In this document: piece by piece, positions 28,546-36,210 of the stretch
How the letters are laid out: the number at the start of each line of letters is the position of its first letter
Numbering within the stretch: position 1 is the stretch's first letter
From: Aquiflexum balticum DSM 16537
Lineage (GTDB): Bacteria; Bacteroidota; Bacteroidia; Cytophagales; Cyclobacteriaceae
Direction: 5' to 3'
NCBI RefSeq assembly: GCF_900176595.1
Contig: NZ_LT838813.1
Coordinates: 1,488,001-1,552,000, forward strand
Length of the DNA: 64,000 nt
Notes under the pieces: generated by a model
Databases searched by the model: none
Told to the model about the DNA's origin: nothing
The model's input: only the letters and a program-made list of their open reading frames with translations
Position numbers and translations under genes: made by a program

Positions 28546-28718
28546 GAATGACATAAATGTTAAATCCCCCTCGGCAAGCTCGGGGAACGGAGAATATGGT
28601 TAACTAAGGAGGGTGTTGGAAAAGCGGCGCCGCCGCTTTTCCAACACCCTCCTTCCCACATGATCTACCCGGTGGCCGAGCTTGCCGAGGCCCATTTAAT
28701 TTGACCACAATGTCATTC
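28546..28718. repeat. Nested inverted repeat with a 49-bp near-perfect palindrome
   Basis: The core is 24 bp plus 24 bp of perfect complementarity around one central base (28606-28629 and 28631-28654, core GCGGCG-C-CGCCGC). Outside it a second inverted repeat of 15 bp (28569-28583 with 28676-28690, CCTCGGCAAGCTCGG) and a third of 9 bp (28546-28554 with 28710-28718) extend the hairpin with a few mismatches. The core is far more GC-rich than its surroundings. It would form a very stable cruciform or RNA hairpin. Possible origins are a MITE, a REP-like element or a composite of stacked palindromic elements. Confidence 0.8.
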
Positions 28719-28749
28719 CCCTCTTTGTAAATGCCAATTTTGACCACTC
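28711..28749. repeat. Intergenic repeat, copy 2 (partner at 9522-9561)
   Basis: The shared block ends TGTAAATGCCAATTTTGACC-ACT. An ATTTGACCAC motif also occurs about 40 bp upstream (28698-28708), the spaced repetition expected of an IS21-type terminus. It abuts the nested inverted repeat. Confidence 0.4.
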
Positions 28750-28871
28750 AAGATGACGGCTGCATAGCGGGTAAACCTGATATCACTAACTATTTTGAAT
28801 ATCTCAAAAAATTTCCTGCTGAAAAAGAATTGGCCAATTTAAAAGTGGGTTGCAAAATCCTTGAAGTTTGA
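28731..28871 (+). pseudogene. 46-codon remnant of an unidentified gene
   Basis: The frame opens with an ATG inside the intergenic repeat (MPILTTQDD) and ends at a TGA at 28869-28871. From CIAGKPDITNYFEYL to KVGCKILEV the composition is that of an ordinary soluble protein C-terminus. The first residues are repeat-derived, so it is probably a gene tail left after an insertion or deletion. I do not recognise the family. Confidence 0.3.
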
Positions 28872-29009
28872 ATCCTCAATTTTCCTCGGGAAACAATTTA
28901 AGTGTCTTGGGACAGGATTCCCGTTCATTCGTCCCTGATTGATTTTATTTATCATTGATATTAAGGAGATTAGATAAATAATAAATCTTTTAACTTAACC
29001 TCTTTCTTT

Positions 29010-29534
29010 ATGAAAATTTTAAAAATTACGGTGTCCCTGGCATTCTTGATGATGTTGACGCCAATGATTTCAAACGCACAGGATCAGGTGGTAACACTTG
29101 AATTTCAGAATGCTGCAAAGGCTTTGGAGGTGGTGCAGAAATATACCAAAGCACTTCAGGCAGGTGATGTAGCTACGATGAATGCCCAATTCGCACCGGG
29201 CGCGATGATTTATGGATTGGGAGGAGGTTTGGACTCACTCACAGTAGCCCAACACAAGGAATATTACACCAATAGCACCAACCAATTCAAACATACCCTT
29301 TCACAAGAGCTCTATCTACCTGTGAAAGTCACCAACAATTGGAACGAGGGAGAGTGGGTATTGTCATGGGGTACCAATACCATTCAAAATAAAGCAACCG
29401 GTAAAATCATAACAGTTCCCTATCATACTGCAGGGCGAATAGTGAATGGTAAAATTGAATTTTTACGCTATTGGTATGATATGTTGAATATTATGGAAGC
29501 ACAGGGATTTGAAGTCAAACCACCATCCAAGTAA
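29010..29534 (+). CDS. Secreted SnoaL/NTF2-like protein
   Basis: 174 residues with a signal peptide (cleavage after about ISNA). The mature part has the NTF2-like layout: a helix with YTKALQAGDVATMNAQF (about 45-61), then strands ending in GRIVNGKIEFLRYWYDM (about 142-158). Members bind small molecules or act as polyketide cyclases/dehydratases; no catalytic Asp/His set is obvious here, so a binding role is as likely. It is monocistronic with its own terminator at 29568-29605. Confidence 0.82.
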   Translation: MKILKITVSLAFLMMLTPMISNAQDQVVTLEFQNAAKALEVVQKYTKALQAGDVATMNAQFAPGAMIYGLGGGLDSLTVAQHKEYYTNSTNQFKHTLSQELYLPVKVTNNWNEGEWVLSWGTNTIQNKATGKIITVPYHTAGRIVNGKIEFLRYWYDMLNIMEAQGFEVKPPSK

Positions 29535-29567
29535 GTTTTTTAAATTTTATATTTTATCGACTTCATC

Positions 29568-29605
29568 AGGCATTTGGGATATTCTTATTCCAAGTGCCTT
29601 TTTTT
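29568..29605 (+). terminator. Rho-independent terminator
   Basis: A stem with arms AGGCATTTGG and CCAAGTGCCT (one G-U pair) is followed by seven T. It lies 34 bp after the stop of the SnoaL-like gene. Confidence 0.75.
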
Positions 29606-29680
29606 AATAGAACAGAGAATATCAATCTATGCTCAAATTCTTCTTTTTTAACTTTTACTTAATCGAAAGGATTTTCAATA

Positions 29681-29764
29681 GCACGCGGATGACGCTGATT
29701 TAGCAGATTTTCACTGATTTTTTTTGATCTGTGTTCATCAGTTTAATCAGCGTCATCAGCGTTC
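29681..29764. repeat. Interspersed hairpin repeat (GATGACGCTGATT type)
   Basis: Inverted arms at 29688-29702 and 29744-29757 (GATGACGCTGATTTA against TAATCAGCGTCATC) enclose a T-rich centre with AGCAGATTTTCACTGATTT. This family of repeats is familiar from intergenic DNA of many Bacteroidota genomes. Only one copy is in the window, between the SnoaL-like gene and cysQ. Confidence 0.65.
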
Positions 29765-29826
29765 CATAACTAAGTTGATGTAAAGGTTTGAAATAATTTA
29801 TTGATATTCAAGAAATCAAAAAATCC

Positions 29827-30621
29827 ATGAATTCCGATTTCAAGCAAATAAGCATCCTCACAGATTTAGCCAAATCAGCTGCACTAAAAGCCGGGAAGAA
29901 AATCCTTGAAATTTACCATTCCGAAGAAATTGGGCTTACCCTCAAAGAAGACCAATCTCCCCTGACCTTGGCAGACCAAGCGGCCCATAGATTAATCCTA
30001 GCTTTATTGGAGCAAACCGGTTTGCCGGTATTATCAGAAGAAGGTGCTGATATTCCCTTTTCAGTCCGCAAGGATTGGGAGTATTATTGGTTGGTCGATC
30101 CTTTGGATGGTACCAAGGAATTTGTGAAAAGGAATGGAGAATTTACCGTCAATATCGCGCTGATACATTTCGGAAAACCCGTAATGGGTGTGGTCTACGC
30201 TCCTGTCTTGGATTGGTTGTATTGGGGTAGCTTGGAATCCGGTGCATGGAAGCAAGAAGGCAATATGGAACCTGTAAGACTGGAAAAGGTTCCGGATACC
30301 GCCATCAAGACCATTGTAGCCAGCAGGTCCCATATGAATCCGGAAACAAGGAATTTCATTGCAAAATATCCTGAAGCCAAAGTTATCCATATGGGTTCCT
30401 CTTTGAAAATAACACTGGTAGCCGAAAACAAAGCGCAGCTTTATCCCCGCTTTGGTCCTACTATGGAGTGGGATACTGCTGCGGCACATGCCATTGTTTT
30501 GGCGATGGGTGGGAAGGTTATGGCAATAAAAGGAGGGGTTTCCTTGACGTACAATAAGCCAAATTTATTGAATTCCGATTTTTTGGTTCAGGGTTTTGGT
30601 ACAGCTGATTTCAAATTTTAG
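29827..30621 (+). CDS. cysQ: 3'(2'),5'-bisphosphate nucleotidase CysQ
   Basis: 264 residues, inositol monophosphatase fold. Metal-binding motifs are in place: EEGAD (about 69-73), VDPLDGTKEF with Asp91 and Asp94, and MEWDTAAAHAIV with Asp216. It hydrolyses adenosine 3',5'-bisphosphate (PAP) left over from sulfate assimilation to AMP, in a Mg-dependent and lithium-sensitive manner. No sulfate-assimilation genes are adjacent. Upstream is a hairpin repeat and 292 bp of non-coding DNA, so it is transcribed alone. Confidence 0.92.
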   Translation: MNSDFKQISILTDLAKSAALKAGKKILEIYHSEEIGLTLKEDQSPLTLADQAAHRLILALLEQTGLPVLSEEGADIPFSVRKDWEYYWLVDPLDGTKEFVKRNGEFTVNIALIHFGKPVMGVVYAPVLDWLYWGSLESGAWKQEGNMEPVRLEKVPDTAIKTIVASRSHMNPETRNFIAKYPEAKVIHMGSSLKITLVAENKAQLYPRFGPTMEWDTAAAHAIVLAMGGKVMAIKGGVSLTYNKPNLLNSDFLVQGFGTADFKF

Positions 30622-30845
30622 ATTAAGGGATGATTTGATTTTGTTTTCTCTCTCTAGCCTTGACCACGGTGGGAGTGATTTAATCCGATTTGCTATTTCA
30701 AGACCAAATGGATGAAAAATGAAAATCGGCCCTCGATTTCGTTCGGGAAATTTTCAGGTGCTTTGGGACAATAAAACCTACCATTCGTCCTACTTCAGTT
30801 TCAATAAACCCGATATTTTTTAATTTGAGTAAAAACTGATAAATC

Positions 30846-31229
30846 ATGAAATTTTTAATAGTAGACGATGAAAAAGATGTCGAAATGTTATTTCGGCAAA
30901 AGCTTCGAAAAGAAGTAAGAAGCGGGGATATTGAGCTGGAATTTGCTTTTTCGGGGAATGAAGCTTTAGAATTACTAAGAAGTCATCAACCCCCTGAGGT
31001 CATGTATATTTTCTCGGATATCAATATGCCGGGAATGACAGGATTAGAGCTATTGGATAAGGTTAAGGCGGAATTCCCCCAAATACAGGTAAGTATGATT
31101 TCGGCTTATGGCGACCGTGAAAATTACAACAGGGCCATCAATTCCGGAGCAAAAGGGTTTTTTGTGAAACCTATAGATTTTGATTCTTTGAAAGGGGAAT
31201 TGAACGAGATTATTGGAAATGCCCAATAA
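30846..31229 (+). CDS. Single-domain response regulator (receiver only)
   Basis: 127 residues, one receiver domain with no output. Asp7 and Asp8 bind Mg, Asp58 (FSDINMPGMTG) is the phosphoacceptor, the Ser in SMISAYGD is the switch residue and Lys108 (FFVKPID) the conserved lysine. Such CheY/Spo0F-like proteins act in phosphorelays or through protein contacts. It is the only receiver gene in the window and directly precedes seven receiver-less kinases, so it may be their shared partner (inference). A relic of one more kinase lies between it and the first intact kinase. Confidence 0.93.
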   Translation: MKFLIVDDEKDVEMLFRQKLRKEVRSGDIELEFAFSGNEALELLRSHQPPEVMYIFSDINMPGMTGLELLDKVKAEFPQIQVSMISAYGDRENYNRAINSGAKGFFVKPIDFDSLKGELNEIIGNAQ

Positions 31230-31248
31230 GCAATGATGGGATCGGTTA

Positions 31249-31276
31249 GCTATCCCTACTATGCCAGTAGGATAGC
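31249..31276 (+). terminator. Possible hairpin after the response regulator
   Basis: The arms GCTATCCCTACT and AGTAGGATAGC pair with one bulge around a 5-nt loop, 20 bp after the stop. There is no immediate T run (seven T follow about 13 bp later), so it may be a weak terminator or an attenuating hairpin. Confidence 0.35.
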
Positions 31277-31401
31277 CCACCTCCCCGACTATTTTTTTGA
31301 AAGATGGGAAATCAAAAATAATAGCAAGTGGAAAAATTGAATGAGTAATTAAATCACCCCTTTCCTATTTCTTTAAAAATGAAGAACCTAAGGATTGTCC
31401 T

Positions 31402-31497
31402 TATGATATTGTAAAGGCTCATGGAGGGGAATTGAGGGTGGAATCTAGAGAAGGTATAGGAAGTAAGTTTTTATCCAATTGCCAAAATAGGTATTGA
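31402..31497 (+). pseudogene. Relic of a histidine kinase C-terminus
   Basis: 31 codons from [15 protein letters not shown] to a TGA at 31495-31497 reproduce the last part of the kinase catalytic domain (helix after the G2 box, then the GIGSKF strand). The base sequence is closest to the neighbouring kinases. It ends one base before the ATG of the first intact kinase, the same tight spacing as between the living genes, so it is the remainder of an additional kinase lost by deletion. The 170 bp before it show nothing recognisable. Confidence 0.75.
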
Positions 31498-31498
31498 T

Positions 31499-33940
31499 AT
31501 GATCCGAAGATTATATGTCCATAGATTATCCATAATAGTAACCATAAGTATTTGGTTACTATTTCCAAGTGTAGGGAAGGCTCAGCAGTATACATATACC
31601 GACTCGATTCTGACTTCGCTTAAAAGAATAGAAAAAGGAGAAGGGCTAAACAGCACTTACTACAAAGAGGTGATGGATCTGATAAATCGAAACAAAAAGG
31701 AGGTGTTGTTGGATAATCTCTCCCTCAGTCAAGAGTTGGAACGCATCAAACCCATCCTTACCGAAGAGGAATACTACCTACTGATTCTGGATTTTTATAA
31801 AAGCCATTTTGAATTGGAGAGCATTCCAAATGAAAGTCTGATCAGATTTGGTAAGGATTTTATTGAAGCCAACAAGGCTGATTGTTCCGTTGCTTGCAAG
31901 AGAACCTTGCTTGAAATCATCAGGGAAACCCGATTGCCTTTAAGGAATCTGGGATTAATGTACGATGGCATTACCTACTACACTTCTTTGGGTAACTATT
32001 TCGTTGAAAAAAATGATGAGGACGCTGCCTCAATTGTGTACAGCTCTATCACAGGATTTTATTCCCGAATGGGGCTAATTGCAAAAGCAGAGTATTATGC
32101 GCTAAAATCACTGAGCTATCTTAAGGATAATCCTGCCAACGACACCTTATATATCTTGTTAGGTACCAGTGGAAAAGCGAATCGTTGTTTGCAATTGGCC
32201 ACTATTTATTTGGCAGGAAATTTTCCCGAAAAAGCTGAATATTATCTAAAGCTTGCAATAAATGAGTACGAAAAATTGGAATTCCCCTTACTTTATGGGG
32301 ACGCTCCATTTATTTTTTTGCAGATGGCGAGTGCTAAAAGCCTATTGAAGAGTGATAGCAGTCGTTTTTTTTTCGACAAAACCTATGATCTTTTAAATAC
32401 CTATGATAGTGACGTGATGAACTATGGCTCTGTAGGTGAAGACATTTACTATGCATGGTATTATCTGGAAAAAGGCAAATATTTTTTAATGCAAAATCAA
32501 AATGATTCAGCAGCTCATTATTTTAACCTTACAAAAAATCTGAAAGAAATTAAAAATCTGGGAGTCACAAGCCCATTAGGTGAGTTAAAACCAAATTTTT
32601 ATGCTGCTACATTGGCGCTAGAGGAAGGTAGGCCGTTGCAGGCGATTCAATTATTGAATTCTGAAATTCAGGAACTCAAGGCTATTAGCGGAAGATATTC
32701 GCTGATTGAGGAATTGGAGTTATTGGCTAAAGCTTACGCTGCTGCGGGTTTACACAAAGAGGCCTTTGCTACACACCAGGAGCTCTTGGGCTTGCTTCAG
32801 CTTTTAAAACAGGAATCAGATGAGGCAAAATCCCTGAGTTTCGAAATAGAACAGAAAATGCAGGCCGATGAAAATAACATTGCCCTTTTGAAAGCCAAAG
32901 AAGAAGCCAATGAGAAAACAAAATATTACCTATATGGTATAGCTGGGCTTTTGGGTCTGTTTGCATTTACACTAGGTTTAGCCATTATAAACAAGCAAAA
33001 GTCAAACGCCAGTTTAACCTCAAAAAATAAAGAGATCACCACTACTTTGGAGCAGCTCAAATCCACCCAAGCCCAACTGATCCAATCAGAAAAGATGGCT
33101 TCGCTTGGTGAACTCACTGCCGGCATTGCACATGAGATCCAAAACCCGCTGAATTTTGTGAATAATTTTTCTGAGGTGAGTGCGGAGTTGGTGGAAGAGA
33201 TCAAAGAAACAAGAATCAAGAGCCAAGAAACAAGACCAAAGACAGAGGAGGACGAAATCGAGGATGAGATTCTTGAGGATATTAAGAAAAACTTGGAAAA
33301 GATCAACCACCATGGTAAGCGGGCGGATGCGATCGTGAAGGGGATGTTGGAGCATAGCAAAAGAGGATCTGGTCAGAAAGAGCCTACTGATCTCAACGCA
33401 TTGGCGGATGAGTTTCTTCGCTTGAGTTATCAGTCCTTTTTGGCAAAGGAACCCGAATTCAAAGCTGAGCTGAAAACAGACTTTGACCCCAATCTTACCA
33501 AAGTTTCGGTTATCCCACAGGACATCGGTAAAGTATTGCTCAATCTGATGAACAATGCTTTTTATGCCTGTGCTGAGCGTAGTCGAAGTGCTGTCAACGA
33601 AAAAGAAAAATCCACCCCCCAACCCTCCCGACATGTCGGGACTGGCTCTGAAGGTGGAGAAAAATATACTCCGACTATTTCAGTAAGCTCATTGGTGACC
33701 AAGTCCCCTTCAGGGGATTTAGGGGTACAACTCTCTGTCCAAGACAACGGCTCCGGTATCCCTGACTCCATCAAAGAAAAGATCTTCCAACCTTTCTTTA
33801 CCACCAAGCCAACGGGTTCTGGGACGGGATTGGGTTTATCGTTATCTTATGATATTGTGAAAGCGCATGGGGGAGATTTTCGTGTCCAAAGCACCGTAGG
33901 GGAAGGAACAGAAATGACCCTGATTTTATCACTTGATTAA
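31499..33940 (+). CDS. TPR-sensor membrane histidine kinase (kinase 1)
   Basis: 813 residues. Signal peptide (about 1-29), periplasmic helical TPR-like region (about 30-440), coiled coil, one span (about 475-496), second coiled coil ending [20 protein letters not shown] box with phosphoacceptor His545 ([13 protein letters not shown]), N box at Asn685, G1 at Asp749 (DNGSGIP), F box [10 protein letters not shown] and G2 GTGLGLSLS. There is no receiver. The loop between N box and G1 is enlarged by three repeat-derived segments. It is the first gene of a run of closely spaced genes; the next starts 8 bp after its stop. Confidence 0.92.
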   Translation: MIRRLYVHRLSIIVTISIWLLFPSVGKAQQYTYTDSILTSLKRIEKGEGLNSTYYKEVMDLINRNKKEVLLDNLSLSQELERIKPILTEEEYYLLILDFYKSHFELESIPNESLIRFGKDFIEANKADCSVACKRTLLEIIRETRLPLRNLGLMYDGITYYTSLGNYFVEKNDEDAASIVYSSITGFYSRMGLIAKAEYYALKSLSYLKDNPANDTLYILLGTSGKANRCLQLATIYLAGNFPEKAEYYLKLAINEYEKLEFPLLYGDAPFIFLQMASAKSLLKSDSSRFFFDKTYDLLNTYDSDVMNYGSVGEDIYYAWYYLEKGKYFLMQNQNDSAAHYFNLTKNLKEIKNLGVTSPLGELKPNFYAATLALEEGRPLQAIQLLNSEIQELKAISGRYSLIEELELLAKAYAAAGLHKEAFATHQELLGLLQLLKQESDEAKSLSFEIEQKMQADENNIALLKAKEEANEKTKYYLYGIAGLLGLFAFTLGLAIINKQKSNASLTSKNKEITTTLEQLKSTQAQLIQSEKMASLGELTAGIAHEIQNPLNFVNNFSEVSAELVEEIKETRIKSQETRPKTEEDEIEDEILEDIKKNLEKINHHGKRADAIVKGMLEHSKRGSGQKEPTDLNALADEFLRLSYQSFLAKEPEFKAELKTDFDPNLTKVSVIPQDIGKVLLNLMNNAFYACAERSRSAVNEKEKSTPQPSRHVGTGSEGGEKYTPTISVSSLVTKSPSGDLGVQLSVQDNGSGIPDSIKEKIFQPFFTTKPTGSGTGLGLSLSYDIVKAHGGDFRVQSTVGEGTEMTLILSLD
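33571..33717. repeat. Three interspersed elements in frame in kinase 1 (N box to G1 loop)
   Basis: In order: TGCTGAGCGTAGTCGAAGTG (33571-33590), coding AERSRS; a CCCGACATGTCGGG palindrome (33627-33640) within a segment flanked by CCCCCCAACCCTC; and TCCCCTTCAGGGGA (33704-33717), coding SPSGD. All keep the reading frame. Copies of the same element types occur in the corresponding loop of other kinases at this locus. Confidence 0.75.
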
Positions 33941-33948
33941 AAAAACAA

Positions 33949-36210
33949 ATGAATAGCACGGCTCGATTAGATACAGAAATTGAAAGTTCCAAACCCTTGA
34001 TTGATAAGTGGAATTCAGCCTGTGAAAGATCAAAACCCGCAGCCCAAACCTTCCTAAATCATTTTATTGGAAAAGTAAAGGTAAAAGAATCGATACTACT
34101 TAGAAAAACATACAAGGAAACTGAAAAAGATAAGTGGTATAGAACTAAATTATTACGGTTATTACTTGTTTTATCTCTAATCGTAAACTTTCAGTTATTT
34201 GGACAAAACGAGCGAGTATTACAATTAATGAATGATTTAGAAACTGCATCAACAGACAGTGCTAAAATTTACATTAATAAGCAGTTAGGCTACTACTATC
34301 AAAATGTCAACCAAAAAAAAGCATTGGAATATTTTGATGCCGGTTTGAAGGCCGCTGTCAATGCCAATGATAGTTTGCAAATTGCCAACATTCATTTTGC
34401 TAAGGGATACACCTATCGCCTTTTAATAGAATTTCCTGATGCCTTGGATAATTATTTAAAATCCGCTCGGATCTATGAGAGCCTGAATGATAACTGGCGC
34501 CTGGTTAACACCTACTTTTCCATTGTGAACTTATATACCAGCAATGAAGATGTTTCTAAGCAGACTGAATACTTGAATAAAGCGGAACAATTAGTAATTA
34601 AAGAAAATGACAGCTCGCAGATCAGTAACTTTTACACAAAAAAAGGGATAATTTATGATCAGCAAGGGAAACTTGATTCTGCAGTCATTTTATTGGAAAA
34701 GGCATTGGAGATTGCTTTAAAAATCAATGATTCAAATGAAATAGGCTCATCTCTCACTAACCTGGGGCTATCGCTAAAACATCAGAATAAAAACCAAGAA
34801 GCGTTGGTCCAGTTTGAGAAAGCCTTGCAAATATATTTATCTAAAAATGATCCATTCTCGCTTGGGGCACTTTACAACAATATAGCTTCGACCTATTTTC
34901 AATTAGGTAATTATCAATCAGCGCTGGAGAATTTTAATCTCAGTATAAAGTACGGAGTTGAAGCAGGATCTCCTGAAATACTTTTGGAGAATTACAAAAA
35001 TCTAGCTTCACTATACGAGGAAAGCAAGTCGTTCGAAGATCAGGTAAAATATCTAAATAAGTACTATACCTTAAAAGATAGTCTCTATACTATTGACAAA
35101 GAAAATCAATTAACCCAACTGGAAAGCGACTATATCATTGAAAAGAAAAATCTAGAATTAGAGACAAAAGATTTAGAGATTCAAAAAAAGCAAGCTCAAA
35201 ACATCACATATATTGTTCTCTTCATTTTTAGCATACTTATTCTGGTTTTACTGATCATTTTTTATAAAAGGTCACGTAGAAAAAATCAACTTTTAACTTC
35301 AAAAAATGAAGTAATAAACCAGCAAAAAACAGAGCTGGAAAACACCCTGGAAAACCTCAAATCCACCCAGGCCCAACTGATCCAATCCGAAAAGATGGCC
35401 TCTCTCGGCGAACTGACCGCTGGCATTGCCCATGAGATTCAGAATCCCTTGAATTTTGTGAATAATTTTAGTGAGGTGAGTGCTGAGTTGATTGAGGAGA
35501 TCAAAGAAACAAGAATCAAGAGCCAAGAAACAAGACCAAAGACAGAGGAGGACGAAATCGAGGATGAGATATTGGAGGATATCAAGCAGAACTTGGAAAA
35601 GATCAACCACCATGGAAAGCGGGCGGATGCGATTGTGAAGGGGATGTTGGAACATAGCAGGACTGGTTCGGGGGAGAAGGAACTGACCGACATCAATAGT
35701 CTGGCAAGCGAGTATTTGAACCTGGCTTACCAAAGCTTCAAATCCAAAAATGAAGGGGTCGATATAAAGCTTATCACAGAGCTTGATCCAACAATCCCCA
35801 AAATAGAACTGGTCCGAGCCGATATCGGCAAGGTATTGTTGAATATTCTTAATAATGCTTTTTATGCTGTAGGGACAGGACATGCCCTGTCCCTAGAGCC
35901 AATGGTCATCGTTACCACTAAGCTGCGGGAGGGCTCCCCTTCAAGCCTGTCCCGAGACCTCGGGAGGGCTGGGGGTAGCGAGAGGAAGTGGGTACAAATC
36001 TCCATCTCCGACAACGGCCCCGGCATCCCCGATGCCATCAGAGACAAAATCTTTCAGCCTTTTTTCACAACTAAACCTACAGGACAAGGCACAGGATTGG
36101 GATTATCCTTATCTTATGATATTGTGAAGGCGCATGGTGGGGAGTTGAAGGTGGAAACTATTATTGGTAATGGAAGCAAGTTTATTATCTCATTTCCCCT
36201 GAAAGGATGA
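33949..36210 (+). CDS. TPR-sensor membrane histidine kinase (kinase 2)
   Basis: 753 residues. The signal-like hydrophobic stretch (LLRLLLVLSLIVNFQLFGQ) starts only at about residue 68, after a charged N-terminus with no internal Met, so either the true start is a non-ATG codon near 34130 or the first 60 codons are read from older sequence. TPR repeats follow (about 95-360, for example SLTNLGLSLKHQNKNQEAL and ALYNNIASTYFQLGNYQSAL), then a span (about 419-439), coiled coil, His495 in the H box, N box, G1 DNGPGIP and G2. The loop before G1 contains palindromic inserts. Its stop overlaps the next start by 4 bp. Confidence 0.9.
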   Translation: MNSTARLDTEIESSKPLIDKWNSACERSKPAAQTFLNHFIGKVKVKESILLRKTYKETEKDKWYRTKLLRLLLVLSLIVNFQLFGQNERVLQLMNDLETASTDSAKIYINKQLGYYYQNVNQKKALEYFDAGLKAAVNANDSLQIANIHFAKGYTYRLLIEFPDALDNYLKSARIYESLNDNWRLVNTYFSIVNLYTSNEDVSKQTEYLNKAEQLVIKENDSSQISNFYTKKGIIYDQQGKLDSAVILLEKALEIALKINDSNEIGSSLTNLGLSLKHQNKNQEALVQFEKALQIYLSKNDPFSLGALYNNIASTYFQLGNYQSALENFNLSIKYGVEAGSPEILLENYKNLASLYEESKSFEDQVKYLNKYYTLKDSLYTIDKENQLTQLESDYIIEKKNLELETKDLEIQKKQAQNITYIVLFIFSILILVLLIIFYKRSRRKNQLLTSKNEVINQQKTELENTLENLKSTQAQLIQSEKMASLGELTAGIAHEIQNPLNFVNNFSEVSAELIEEIKETRIKSQETRPKTEEDEIEDEILEDIKQNLEKINHHGKRADAIVKGMLEHSRTGSGEKELTDINSLASEYLNLAYQSFKSKNEGVDIKLITELDPTIPKIELVRADIGKVLLNILNNAFYAVGTGHALSLEPMVIVTTKLREGSPSSLSRDLGRAGGSERKWVQISISDNGPGIPDAIRDKIFQPFFTTKPTGQGTGLGLSLSYDIVKAHGGELKVETIIGNGSKFIISFPLKG
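35871..35964. repeat. In-frame palindromic elements in kinase 2 (N box to G1 loop)
   Basis: An inverted repeat AGGGACAGG...CCTGTCCCT (35871-35894, coding GTGHALSL) is followed by CCCGAG-AC-CTCGGG (35951-35964) inside a GGCTCCCC...GGGGGTAGC segment. The first element recurs, partly duplicated, in kinase 6. Confidence 0.7.

Larger units (their letters stand above)
28451..29009. other. 559-bp region without an intact gene
   Basis: It contains a long nested inverted repeat (28546-28718), a second copy of the repeat also found before the amidase (28711-28749), a short gene remnant (28731-28871) and then AT-rich DNA leading to the promoter of the gene at 29010. It looks like a site of past mobile-element activity. 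Confidence 0.6.

Noticed and set aside
28546-28718. Tail-to-tail terminator between convergent genes
   Set aside because: The flanking genes are divergent (27389-28450 minus, 29010 plus), and the three nested arms exceed any terminator.
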